Positions 43,243 through 52,027 of a stretch of 64,000 nt of DNA are shown in pieces (the stretch's first letter is position 1; each line of letters begins with the position of its first letter). Position numbers and translations under genes: made by a program. This stretch comes from Methanosarcina sp. MTP4 (GTDB lineage: Archaea; Halobacteriota; Methanosarcinia; Methanosarcinales; Methanosarcinaceae): assembly GCF_000970045.1 (NCBI RefSeq), contig NZ_CP009505.1, positions 1,302,001-1,366,000 of the forward strand, read 5' to 3'. The notes under the pieces were generated by a model that saw only the letters and a program-made list of their open reading frames with translations, had not been told where the DNA came from and did not search any database.

Positions 43243-44766
43243 TCAAACCATCTCGAAGTAATCCCTCAGCGTCAGCAGCAGGACGCCTTCTTTCTCTGCC
43301 ACCTCCCGCAGCTCCTCCGTAAACCCTTTCTTGCTGATAATTGCGAAATAGGCTTTCCTGTCGGGGAGCCACTGCACGTGCCCCGCTTTCTCCTTCAGGG
43401 CATAATATACGTTGGCGCCCACGGGGCGGTCCTGCCATTTGCACTCGCAGAAGAGCAGCTCACGGGTCTCGGGGTTGAGGGCGCAGAGGTCGATTTCGTA
43501 GTCGTTTTTGCCTTTCGGGGCTTTCGGGATCTTGCCCCACTGGCGGCCTATTTTCTTGAAGCGGAAGGGGAGTTTCCCGGCGGTGTTTAGGGCCAGGAGG
43601 AATTCCCTGGAGATTTGCTCGAAGGTCTCGCCCAGGAAGCCGGGGTAGTTTCCGGCAAGGTCCTCAAGGGCCGGAGCCCTGTCGTTTATTTCGAGTTCGT
43701 CCCTGTGGGCGAGAACGAAGCGGAACCAGAAGCGCAGGAAGGGGTCGTCTATCCGGTAGATGGTCTTCTTTGTCGTGGGTTTGTCGGCTGCAGGGTGCTC
43801 TTTCCTGACAAAGCCCAGTTTCATCAGGACGTCCAGGTAATAGGGGAGGTCTTTTGCTTCCAGGAAGGAGCGATCCGCGATCTCGGTTGGGCGGGTCGCC
43901 CCGCTGGCGATTGCGGAGAGGATGTTCATGAAGGTCGAGGGGTCCCGGAGCTCTTCTTTTAGCAGGAACTCCCCCTCGGCATAGAGGACGGCTTCTTTTG
44001 AAAAGAAGGCTGTTTCCAGGTTCTCCCTGAACGAAAGGGCCGGGTCGAAGAAGCGCAGGTAAAAGGGCACGCCTCCTGCCGCCCCATAGGCCTGCACAAG
44101 CTCTTCGGGGGGCATTTCTGGGAAAAAGCCCGGGAGGTGGCGGAAGCGGATGGGCTCTATTTTCAGCTGGGAAGTCCTCCTGCCGTAAAGGGGGCTCGAA
44201 TAGGCGAGCACGCTTTTTTCCATCATCGAAACCGAAGAGCCGCAGAGGACCAGGTGGAAGGGACCGTTTTTCAGTATCTCGTCAACGATTAGCTGGAAGA
44301 CGGATGGAATGGACTCGTCCTCTTGGGCAAGGTAGGAAAACTCGTCGATGGCGATTACCAGCTTCTCCCTTTTTTCCCTCCTTTCTCCTGTTCCCTCTTT
44401 TCCCGTTTTCCCCTGCTTTTCCCGGCTCTCCCCTGCTTTTTCCCTTACAATTTTCCAGTCGGACCCCTGTTCCCATTTTGCCTTTATGTACCCGAATACT
44501 TCGTCAAATGTATCGAGTTTCGGCTCGTAGTCCCCGAAAACCTCTGCCGCCCTTTTCCGGAACCTGGCGAGGTTCGCCTCCGTCCCTCTCCTGTCAGCCA
44601 GGAAGTAGATATGCGGCCTGTCCTTCAGGAAGTGGCTGATGAGCTCGGTTTTTCCCACCCTGCGCCTCCCGTAGACTACAGTAAAAGAAAAGGGCTCGGA
44701 ACCATACTCCTGCTCCAGCCGGGCCAGTTCCTCTTTGCGGTTGACAAATTTTCGGATCATAATCAT
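43243..44766 (-). CDS. Archaeal AAA ATPase with DUF234-type nuclease-like C terminus
   Basis: A 507-residue protein of the archaeal ATPase/DUF234 family. Walker A is GRRRVGKTE near residues 33-41, Walker B VIAIDEFSYL near 136-146 and sensor-like VLCGSSVSMME near 175. A winged helix follows (TRPTEIADRSFLEAKDLPYYLDVLMKLGFV). The C terminus has IDLCALNPETRELLFCECKWQ, a restriction-nuclease-like D...ECK core. A Lys/Glu/Arg-rich linker (about 107-133) is unusual and of low complexity. Such proteins are often accessory or mobile; function is unknown. Two ATGs two codons apart lie within the first palindrome of the promoter repeat. Confidence 0.88.
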   Translation of the reverse strand: MIMIRKFVNRKEELARLEQEYGSEPFSFTVVYGRRRVGKTELISHFLKDRPHIYFLADRRGTEANLARFRKRAAEVFGDYEPKLDTFDEVFGYIKAKWEQGSDWKIVREKAGESREKQGKTGKEGTGERREKREKLVIAIDEFSYLAQEDESIPSVFQLIVDEILKNGPFHLVLCGSSVSMMEKSVLAYSSPLYGRRTSQLKIEPIRFRHLPGFFPEMPPEELVQAYGAAGGVPFYLRFFDPALSFRENLETAFFSKEAVLYAEGEFLLKEELRDPSTFMNILSAIASGATRPTEIADRSFLEAKDLPYYLDVLMKLGFVRKEHPAADKPTTKKTIYRIDDPFLRFWFRFVLAHRDELEINDRAPALEDLAGNYPGFLGETFEQISREFLLALNTAGKLPFRFKKIGRQWGKIPKAPKGKNDYEIDLCALNPETRELLFCECKWQDRPVGANVYYALKEKAGHVQWLPDRKAYFAIISKKGFTEELREVAEKEGVLLLTLRDYFEMV

Positions 44767-44846
44767 TATGATATAGGTCCGTATATTTATCCATTTGCAT
44801 TTTTACGGAATAAAATCATTATGATTTACATCCGTATATTTTTTCC
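44756..44846 (-). promoter_or_regulatory. Duplicated promoter/operator of the ATPase gene
   Basis: Two copies, about 56 bases apart, each hold the palindrome ATCATTATGAT and, downstream on the plus strand, TCCGTATATTT. Read on the minus strand each is a TATA-like AAATATACGGA followed by the palindrome. The inner palindrome overlaps the start codons, so a bound repressor (possibly the protein itself) could block both promoters. Confidence 0.6.
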
Positions 44847-45066
44847 AGTATTTTTTCCAGTATTTTTATCATAGCCGCCATTGCGTCCCCTGTCATGGCT
44901 TCCCGGATAGCTCCGCAGTTTTTCCCGCTCCGATTAAGGCCAAATCTTCCGTGTTCCGGGGCTCCTTCCGGCAGGCGGCTTTCCCTTCCCGGACCTGCCC
45001 ATCAAGTCCCGTTTTTTTTGAATGATGTTAAATAAAATGAAAGACTATCCCTTTCAGGGGATAGCT

Positions 45067-45357
45067 ATGAGTTTCACGATGGAAATTAAAACCGATTTCT
45101 CACCCCAGGAAGTGGGTGAGGCTATTCGCTCGGCAGTGGAGCATGAGAAGCACGTCGCAAAATACAAGATCAAGCGGTATTCTATGATCTGTGATGATTT
45201 CGAAAAGAAGTTCGGCTGCGTCTCCGGTGAGCTCAGGGAAAGGCTCGAAGCCGGGGACCTGGGCGATGACACTGACTTCTTTGAATGGTATGCTGCGAAA
45301 AGAGGGCTCGACCACTGGAGCAAAAGGCTGGAGGTTCTTTCGGGGACTTCTTTTTAA
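45067..45357 (+). CDS. Second member of the small acidic protein family
   Basis: A 96-residue paralog of the protein at 42272: MEIKTDFSPQEVGEAIRSAV, then YKIKRYSMICDDFEKKFG and the conserved DTDFFEWYAAKRGLDHWSKRLEVL. The ATG at 45067 is the start that matches its paralog; an upstream ATG would add 15 residues. No function is known. Confidence 0.7.
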   Translation: MSFTMEIKTDFSPQEVGEAIRSAVEHEKHVAKYKIKRYSMICDDFEKKFGCVSGELRERLEAGDLGDDTDFFEWYAAKRGLDHWSKRLEVLSGTSF

Positions 45358-45602
45358 ATATGTCTGTATATGGGTGCATTTGGAATTCGTTGAGTGCCTC
45401 TCAAAAGCAATTAAGAATCATCTAAACGATTTGGGTATTGTGGGGAGTGCTTGAGAATCATCTATACTGTTTGGGAATTTTCAGGAGCGCTTGTGACTTT
45501 TCGGGAAAAGTTGAAGATTATCTGGGCAGTTGGACATTATCGGGCATGGTTGAAGATTATCGGGAACAGTTGTGATTATCGGAAATTGTCGAGGATCATA
45601 TC
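45358..45602. other. Spacer with diverged TTGAAGATTATCGGG-type repeats
   Basis: GATTATC.GG..CAGTTG-like words recur about six times, too diverged for a strict unit. No gene is seen. Confidence 0.5.
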
Positions 45603-45738
45603 ATGAAACTTACTCCGGACCTGGAAATAGAAACAGAGGTATTCCCACAGGAGGCCGCGGACGTCATCCGTTCGGCCCTGGAACATGAGAAGCACCTTGC
45701 AAAAAAGGCTGGAACTCCTTGAAGCCGTAAAGCTTTAA
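45603..45738 (+). pseudogene. Internally deleted third member of the small acidic protein family
   Basis: Begins MKLTPDLEIETEVFPQEAAD and IRSALEHEKHLAK like its paralogs. After HLAK the sequence jumps to AGGCTGGAACTCCTTGAAGCC, which in another frame reads RLELLEAVKL and a stop, the family C terminus. The middle 45 or so codons are gone and the frame is broken. Confidence 0.75.
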
Positions 45739-45851
45739 GGATATGCTGTCCCGCCCTCTCAGGTTTACGGTAATGTATAAATATTTTTACTCCTATCTAT
45801 TTCTACTTCTATCATTTTATTTTTCAGTTTTTTCCCGTGGGGTCGTGTGTA

Positions 45852-46655
45852 GTGAGAAAAAGCCTTGTTGATCTGGTACTTCGGTCTGAAAAACGTCGGA
45901 ATCTTCTCCTCTTTATCAAAGAAGAGCCCAGGAGTATTGAAGAGATCAAAGAATCCTTTTCCTTACCTGCCATTTCTATCCTGCCCCACCTTAAACAGTT
46001 AAAGGAAGGCAAACTGGTAGTTCGAAGAATATGGCCTAACGATAAGGTCTGGAAATATGAACTTACTCCGGTCGGTGAGGCGATTGTTGAAAATATGGAG
46101 GCTCTACTGGACACTCTGGAAACCCTGGAGAATAATTCGGATTACTGGACTCTGCGGAACCTCGAAGGAATCCCTCCTGTTCTCAGGGGGAGGATCGGAG
46201 AACTGAAATATAGCAAACTTATGAAGCCCGACCTCAACCACATGTTCGAGCTTAATCCGGAATTTGTGGAAAGCCTCCTCCAATCGGAGCGTGTGCTCGG
46301 ATGTGCTTCTTACTTTCATCCCTCATTTACAGGCCTCTATCTTGACCTTGCAAAAAAGGGTGCAGATGTTTGTTTTATGTTGACTGACCCCGTGTTCGAA
46401 AGGTTCAAAGCCGATTTCAGGGAAGAAATGTGCAGCTTACTGGGGTTTGAAAATGTAAGTATTTTCGTTTTTCCGGAAGATTCTAAGGTCGCAGGCCTCA
46501 CAGTAACGGACAGGTTCTTCCTACTCGCCCTTTTTCCGGAAGGAGAGTTCTTCGACAATGAATGTCTGATCTGCTCCGAACCAGCGGCGATGGAATGGGG
46601 CAAAGAGCTCTTCTTTCACCTCCAAAAACAGGCTACCGAAGTACTTGAAATTTGA
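45852..46655 (+). CDS. HTH regulator with FilR1/DUF1724 domain
   Basis: A 267-residue regulator typical of methanogens. The winged helix covers about residues 1-80 (SEKRRNLLLFIKEEPRSIEEIKESF, ISILPHLKQLKEGKLV). The FilR1-type domain follows with the WTLRNLEGIPPVLRGRIGELK and KPDLNHMFE motifs and ends EWGKELFFHL. A paralog is at 58359. Start GTG 45852 aligns with the paralog's GTG start; an earlier GTG would add five residues. Effector and targets are unknown. Confidence 0.85.
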   Translation: MRKSLVDLVLRSEKRRNLLLFIKEEPRSIEEIKESFSLPAISILPHLKQLKEGKLVVRRIWPNDKVWKYELTPVGEAIVENMEALLDTLETLENNSDYWTLRNLEGIPPVLRGRIGELKYSKLMKPDLNHMFELNPEFVESLLQSERVLGCASYFHPSFTGLYLDLAKKGADVCFMLTDPVFERFKADFREEMCSLLGFENVSIFVFPEDSKVAGLTVTDRFFLLALFPEGEFFDNECLICSEPAAMEWGKELFFHLQKQATEVLEI

Positions 46656-46724
46656 ATAAGGGGCGTTTGAAAAATCCTTTCGTTTTTTGGAACCGTGTTT
46701 GTTGAGCAGGGTTTATTGTCCTAC

Positions 46725-47033
46725 TTATTTTTTCTCGAACTTTTCAAAGCCCCGGTACATCCTGAAAAGCACGCCTATCGATACCAGGAGAATCAGTTTT
46801 CCTATCCAGGCTTCCAGGTCGGGCACATACCCTACCAGGAGCTGAATAAGCAGGAGCAATAGCCCCAGAAGCATAATGTTCGAGCCGCCCCATTTTGCAA
46901 ACCCTGCTTTGTCCCTGATCTTTTTCGGGTCGTAAGCCGTGAGCAGCCCTGCAAGCTTGAAGTGCCAGACCAGAAAGCCGAGTGCAACGAAGAATATGCC
47001 GAGGTAAATAAGAGGTTCTGCCGTACTTTTCAC
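46725..47033 (-). CDS. DUF3784-like small membrane protein (copy 1)
   Basis: A 102-residue protein with three hydrophobic helices and the family motif AYDPKKIRDKAGFAKWGGSNIMLLG. It starts with GTG at 47033. Its closest relative in the window is the copy at 49204-49512; the IS1182-type element lies between them, so they were probably a tandem pair. Confidence 0.75.
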   Translation of the reverse strand: MKSTAEPLIYLGIFFVALGFLVWHFKLAGLLTAYDPKKIRDKAGFAKWGGSNIMLLGLLLLLIQLLVGYVPDLEAWIGKLILLVSIGVLFRMYRGFEKFEKK

Positions 47034-47496
47034 CTACCTGGGATTTTTTGATATAGGGGTTTTACAACTGCAGGATAATAAGTCTACTCATTTTTTCATT
47101 CTGGCTCGCAAAGCGGAGCTTATGTCCTGATTCGTGAGATAATAGTCCATTAGAGACTGATCCGTGAGATAATAGTCCATTAGAGGCTGATCCGTGAGAA
47201 AAACAAAGGTATGTTATGAAAAGCCTGGAATTTCCTGAAAAACGCCGCCGAAATAAACATTTGAGTATGGAGGAAACGCCCGAGCGGCGCTTCTCCTGCC
47301 CCGGGCCTTTCACAGTTTCGCAGGTGTAGGAAGCAAATTTGTAGGAAGCAAATTTGTTGGAATCGCATTTTATTGGAAGCGTTTGGTTTTGCGGAAGCTG
47401 AAAGGCCCGGACTGGCTACTCAATGTTTTTTCTTCTACATCCTGTACTTAAAAGTTACCCTGCATGCTGCACGGAGAAGACTAAAAGGTCATTTAC
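47034..47496. other. Spacer with two minisatellites
   Basis: A 30-bp unit (TGATCCGTGAGATAATAGTC and so on) is present two and a half times at 47128-47201. A 16-bp unit GTAGGAAGCAAATTTG with diverged copies is at about 47324-47375. No gene. Confidence 0.7.
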
Positions 47497-49197
47497 CAAG
47501 CTGTCTCAAAACCATTTTGAATTCTACAATTGGGTAATATCCATTTCCATTTCAATTTTTATTCAAAAAAAGATCAGTTTTCATTGATCAACGTACCATA
47601 CTTGCCTTTCTTGCAGTAATTCCCCCTTTATTCCTACATTCATTTCCTCTCCCGGTTATCATATTCAGTATTTCCTTCAGGCTTTTTCCTTCTCTTTTCA
47701 TGAAATCTGCTATTTTCTTTATGTTGTGTACAGTACACATCATAAGAAACTCAATTTTTGTCTTCCTTTTCCCTCTCAAAAGAAATTCCCTGAATCCTCT
47801 ATCCTGTTTCATCTGGCCAAACACAGGTTCTACAGTACACATTCTTTTCTGATACTGTTCCGTTCCTTCTTCTGTATTCAGTTTAGCCCTCATATTCTCC
47901 ATGAGGTACTCCCTTGGATCTCTTGATATTGTCCTGTTTTCACTCTCAGTACATGCATTTTTTAACACACACAAAGAACAATACTTGCAGACATAATACC
48001 GTAAATCTGGCTCATCATTCCTTTTTTGGATTCTTGTAAATGGGATTTCAAAAGCAGCAGGGCAATAATAACAGTCCTTTTCCGGATCATATTTAAAGAG
48101 AGATTTTCTGAACTTCTTTGTTTTTCCCCTTTTCTCTACTTCATAAAAGTTATCAGGAATATAAGCATCAATTTCTTGATCGAGTAAAAATTTCACATTA
48201 TCATATGAAAAATAACCTGCATCTGCCAGCACTATTGTCGGCTTGTATCCCAGTGTTTCCTTTACATTTTCTATCATTGGTACAACTTGATGCAAGTCAT
48301 TTTCTTCATCGACAACGTCTGATGCAACGATTATTTGTTCCTTTTCATCAACAGCAACCTGACAATTATAGGAAGGTTTCTTGCTTCCATCTTTATGCTT
48401 CATAATTTTAGCATCGTTGTCTGTGATGTTTACTTTTTTTAACTTTTCTTCGTCAATTTTTTTCATAGCAGCTTTGATTTTCTCTACTCTTTTCTGCTTG
48501 TTAACCAGTTCTTCTGGCACCTGGTACGGTGTCGAATCACCATAAATTTCGTCTTCCTGTTTATCGATCTCAATGCTTTCTTTGAGTATCTTATCGATCT
48601 CTTTTTTGAGAGCGTCGGAACTTTTACTTTGTCTTGGTGAAGCGTTTGCCTTAACCTTTGTTCCATCGATCGAAATACTGGAACCAATCATATCCATTTC
48701 CTTACAAAACGTGACAACCTGTGAAAATATTTCTTTAATAGAGTCAAGATGAGTTGAACGGAATCGACAAATAGTGCGGAAATCAGGTTTTTGCATAGCT
48801 GCAAGGTACATAAAAGCAGTATCAGTTTGTGTCATTTGCTCTATCTTGCGTGAACTTCTAATGTTTATAAGGTACCCGTAGAGTAAGATTTTTAAAAGAA
48901 ATCTTGGGTGATAGGCAGGACAACCTTCCTCAGAGTAAGTGGACTCAATATCACTGATATCAACGAGATCTATGAGGTCGTTTAACACTCTGGCAATATG
49001 GTTTTCAGGAACAAACTCTTCCAGGCTTAATGGAAGTAAAAATTGCTGCTTTTGATCGTACTTTTTGAACATGGTGAAACACTGGAATTAATTTTCTCAA
49101 ATAGTGTACTTAGATGTAATACATATTTTTAAAAAGATAAATATTCCTAATATTTCTTACCCAAATGTACGATCAAGCATAGTTTTGAGACAGCCTG
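47497..49197 (-). mobile_element. IS1182-type insertion sequence, 1701 bp, intact ends
   Basis: Terminal inverted repeats CAAGCTGTCTCAAAAC at 47497-47512 and CAGGCTGTCTCAAAAC (as reverse complement) at 49182-49197 match at 15 of 16 bases. Direct TTAC copies at 47493-47496 and 49198-49201 are the 4-bp target duplication. It carries one transposase gene and looks complete. Confidence 0.88.
47588..49072 (-). CDS. IS1182 family transposase
   Basis: A 494-residue DDE transposase. The N-terminal half has FLLPLSLEEFVPENHIARVL; catalytic acidic residues are in SIDGTKVKANAS, VLADAGYFS and TVEPVFGQMKQDRGF. A zinc-like CKYCSLCVLKNAC sits before the last motif, as in the family. No frameshift or stop interrupts it, so it may be active. 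Confidence 0.95.
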   Translation of the reverse strand: MFKKYDQKQQFLLPLSLEEFVPENHIARVLNDLIDLVDISDIESTYSEEGCPAYHPRFLLKILLYGYLINIRSSRKIEQMTQTDTAFMYLAAMQKPDFRTICRFRSTHLDSIKEIFSQVVTFCKEMDMIGSSISIDGTKVKANASPRQSKSSDALKKEIDKILKESIEIDKQEDEIYGDSTPYQVPEELVNKQKRVEKIKAAMKKIDEEKLKKVNITDNDAKIMKHKDGSKKPSYNCQVAVDEKEQIIVASDVVDEENDLHQVVPMIENVKETLGYKPTIVLADAGYFSYDNVKFLLDQEIDAYIPDNFYEVEKRGKTKKFRKSLFKYDPEKDCYYCPAAFEIPFTRIQKRNDEPDLRYYVCKYCSLCVLKNACTESENRTISRDPREYLMENMRAKLNTEEGTEQYQKRMCTVEPVFGQMKQDRGFREFLLRGKRKTKIEFLMMCTVHNIKKIADFMKREGKSLKEILNMITGRGNECRNKGGITARKASMVR

Positions 49198-49203
49198 TTA
49201 CGT

Positions 49204-49512
49204 TCATTTTTTCTCATACCTGCCGGTTCCGAGGGCCGTCAGGACAGCCATTGCAAAGATGATAAGGAAGTCTAAAAGAACCGATTTTTCGACAGTACTG
49301 GACCCTGTAATGTCTAAGCTGGCGTTAAGAATGATGAGTACGCCTGTCAAAAGAAGGTTTCCGCTTATCCATTTTGCAAGGCCTTCCTTATCCAGAACTT
49401 TCTTTTCATCATATCCTGCGAGGATATTTACCGGCTTCAGGCGCCAGAATACAAGCCCCAGCAAAATGAAGAATGTCCCGTAAATCAGGCGGATAAGGAT
49501 CAGGGGTTCCAT
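49204..49512 (-). CDS. DUF3784-like small membrane protein (copy 2)
   Basis: A 102-residue three-helix protein with AGYDEKKVLDKEGLAKWISGNLLLTG, the counterpart of the motif in copy 1. The IS inserted three bases after its stop codon. It lies 118 bases downstream of trkA and may be the distal gene of the trk unit. Function is unknown. Confidence 0.75.
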   Translation of the reverse strand: MEPLILIRLIYGTFFILLGLVFWRLKPVNILAGYDEKKVLDKEGLAKWISGNLLLTGVLIILNASLDITGSSTVEKSVLLDFLIIFAMAVLTALGTGRYEKK

Positions 49513-49629
49513 TTTTTATTCCTCCTTTATTCATGTTTTCTGAATTCCTTTTTCCTGAATTTCTGCTTTAAGCATTCATGGTTTCCGTATTCATATATCT
49601 CGGAAAAATAAGGGGAAAGGGCTTGAGGT

Positions 49630-50280
49630 TCACATTTCCTGAAGCTTTTCGTAGATCCGGTTAACGTGTTCCGAGCGCGTTATTATGATTAGCTCGTCTC
49701 CTTCTTCCAGCTTTGGGTTTTCCGAAGCCAGGATAAAGTCTTTTTTCCTGTAAAGGCCGATGAATTCGGTTTTTTCCGGGATTGGGAGTTCGTGGATTCT
49801 TTTCCCTTTATGCCGTTCTCCTGCCAGGAAGCTGATAAAGCGGACATCGGCCCGGACCAGGTTGCTGAGCTGGATGGTGTCCACGTCACGGAGGGCGTCA
49901 GTGATGATGGTGGAGGAAATGTGCGGGGGGTTGATAAGGTAGGTGAACCCGAGTTTCTTTGCGACCTGCGTGAACTTTTCGTCGTCAGTCTTGATGATGG
50001 TTTTTTCTATCCCGGCTTCCCGGGCAATAAGCCCTATGAGGATGTTGTCCTGGTCGTGGTTAGTGCAGGCTACAACCGCGTCTGCCGCCTCAATTCCTGC
50101 CTTTTCCAGGATGTCCGGGCGGGTCCCTTCGGCATTTATCACTGTGCAGTCGAGTTCTTCCGCCAGGTCTCTTGCGAGTTCTTCGTCCCTTTCGATAAGG
50201 ACCACTTCATGTCCCTGCCTGATCTGGCCGCGTGCAAGGTGCGTCCCCAGGGCACTTGCCCCCACAATAATCAGTCTCAT
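49630..50280 (-). CDS. trkA: Potassium uptake regulator TrkA
   Basis: A 216-residue cytosolic NAD-binding gating subunit. The RCK_N Rossmann motif is IIVGASALGTHLA at residues 4-16 with the acidic strand end LIERDEE. DAVVACTNHDQDNILIGLIA follows, and a C-terminal RCK_C domain (about 135-216). It has a single RCK unit, half the size of bacterial TrkA. trkH lies directly upstream on the same strand. Confidence 0.93.
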   Translation of the reverse strand: MRLIIVGASALGTHLARGQIRQGHEVVLIERDEELARDLAEELDCTVINAEGTRPDILEKAGIEAADAVVACTNHDQDNILIGLIAREAGIEKTIIKTDDEKFTQVAKKLGFTYLINPPHISSTIITDALRDVDTIQLSNLVRADVRFISFLAGERHKGKRIHELPIPEKTEFIGLYRKKDFILASENPKLEEGDELIIITRSEHVNRIYEKLQEM

Positions 50281-50404
50281 TTCCGTGTTCCCCTTTTCAT
50301 GCTTCTTTTTTGCGCTTCTTTTTTATGCTTCCTTTTTTCCTATGCTCTTCTTTTCTCTCATTTTTATTTATCTCTACCGCCCTTCAAACATCTCCTTTTC
50401 GGAT

Positions 50405-51847
50405 TTAGCGCCTGCTCTCCAGCCAGGTGCGGGGTAAAAGCAGGATGCAGAGCGGGATTACTTCTACCCTTCCGAGCAGCATGTCCGCACAGAGCACGAG
50501 TTTGAGCAGGCCAGGCATTGCCGGGTTCGTAACCCCCACGGACAGGCCTGCAGTTGCAAGGGCGCTTGAGGTTTCGAAGATGGCGTCTCCCGAATCGATG
50601 CCGTAAAGCATGAAAATAAAGGCCGAAAAGACCAGGACCCCCGAATAGAGCAGCACATAGGTCATGATGCGGTAAATCTCTTCGGAATCAACTACCTGCG
50701 CCCCCACTTTCAGGGGGGTAACCGCTTCCCGGGGGAGGAAAAAGCGGTAGAAGACCAGCCTGACCAGCTGCACGATTACGATCAGCCGGAAAAGTTTAAT
50801 CCCTCCCGTGGTTGAGCCGATGCTGCCCCCTATGCACATGAAGGTGCTGAGGAAGCCTTTTGATGCATCGGAAACGGGGGCAAGGTCTATGGTAGAAAAT
50901 CCCGTGCCTGTGAGGGCCGAGGCTGTCTGGAAAGCGGCGTCCGGCAGCATCCTGAGGAGCTCGAGTCCCACGCTGCCTCCGGAGAGGGCGAAAGCGAAGA
51001 CAGGGGTCCCCAGCAGGGCAAGCCAGAACATATACCTGACCTGGGAGTCTCTCGTGAGAGTCTTCCGGTCCCTGAGGATTTCGGGGTACAGGGAGAAGCT
51101 GATTGCCCCCATGAAGCAGGAGATAGTAATCAGGAAAGGAATGAGAATACCTCCGTACGCCCCGATGCTCTCGGGCCTTGTGGAAAAACCGCCTGTGGAA
51201 ATGGCGCTCAGGGTGTGGCAGAGGGCGTCATAAAAAGGCATCCCGGAAAAGAGCAGGAGCAGGAGGGAGAGCAGGGTCAGGCCCAGGTAGACCGCCCCAA
51301 GAGCCCTGGCTGTTGCAACGACGCTCGGCCGGATCCGGCTTTCCCCGAAGTTTACTCTGTAGAGCCGGAAAGCCGTGGTCCCGGGTCGGATAAGGACTCC
51401 GAGTACGAGCACGATGATCCCTATCCCGCCCACCCACTGCAGCCAGGAGCGTGTGAAGAAAAAGAGCCTTGTCGGGGAAGCCGGGGCCAGGCTAAGGCCT
51501 GTCGTGGTAAGCCCGGAGACGCATTCGAAGTAGGCGTCCAGGAAAGGCATCCCGGCAGACAAAGCCATGGGAACCGCGCTTACGAAAGAACAGAGGGGAA
51601 AGGTGATGGCTGCAAGGATGACTGCCTCTTTTACTTCCAGTTCATAGTCCGGGAGCGCTTTGTAGAGCCCTATGCCTATAACCGCGCTTATGAGGACGGT
51701 TACCCCGTAAATGGAAACCGCGTCCGTCTCTCCGAGTACCAGGGCGGCGAACATAGGTACAAGCAAGACCCCTGCAAAAACCAGCAGGAGATGCCCCGTA
51801 TACCTGAGGACTGCGACCGGATTTACAGGGGAGACGAGTTCGTACAT
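50405..51847 (-). CDS. trkH: Potassium uptake transporter TrkH
   Basis: A 480-residue membrane subunit of the Trk K+ system. Selectivity-filter-type loops are visible: ECVSGLTTTGLSL, HTLSAISTGGFSTRPESIG, SALTGTGFSTIDLAPV and SSALATAGLSVG; each holds the conserved glycine. Two in-frame features fit: FTRSWLQWVGGIGIIVL and GGSIGSTTGGIKLFR. It is the first gene of the trkH-trkA unit and is divergent from the SLC13-type permease. Confidence 0.95.
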   Translation of the reverse strand: MYELVSPVNPVAVLRYTGHLLLVFAGVLLVPMFAALVLGETDAVSIYGVTVLISAVIGIGLYKALPDYELEVKEAVILAAITFPLCSFVSAVPMALSAGMPFLDAYFECVSGLTTTGLSLAPASPTRLFFFTRSWLQWVGGIGIIVLVLGVLIRPGTTAFRLYRVNFGESRIRPSVVATARALGAVYLGLTLLSLLLLLFSGMPFYDALCHTLSAISTGGFSTRPESIGAYGGILIPFLITISCFMGAISFSLYPEILRDRKTLTRDSQVRYMFWLALLGTPVFAFALSGGSVGLELLRMLPDAAFQTASALTGTGFSTIDLAPVSDASKGFLSTFMCIGGSIGSTTGGIKLFRLIVIVQLVRLVFYRFFLPREAVTPLKVGAQVVDSEEIYRIMTYVLLYSGVLVFSAFIFMLYGIDSGDAIFETSSALATAGLSVGVTNPAMPGLLKLVLCADMLLGRVEVIPLCILLLPRTWLESRR

Positions 51848-51858
51848 AAGAGCTAATA

Positions 51859-51926
51859 GCAGTTTTTTCTTTAAGTCTGTTTCATTGAAAACAAGCAGTT
51901 TTTTCTTTAAGTCTGCCTCACTGAAA
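51859..51926. promoter_or_regulatory. Direct repeat in the trkH / permease intergenic region
   Basis: Two 32-bp copies, starting at 51859 and 51895, share GCAGTTTTTTCTTTAAGTCTG and an ending CA.TGAAA. They lie just upstream of trkH, between two divergent transport genes, where an operator would be expected. Confidence 0.5.
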
Positions 51927-52027
51927 TAATTTTGTAAGGATGCCCTGATTTTTTTATGATGGGACCCAATTTTTAAAGGGTAGAACGCCTGATCAGCGAG
52001 GAGAGAGCATGGGGGATGATATAAGAC

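Noticed and set aside
49792-50505. 237-codon plus-strand frame over trkA
   Set aside because: Antisense to trkA, which has clear Rossmann and RCK_C motifs.
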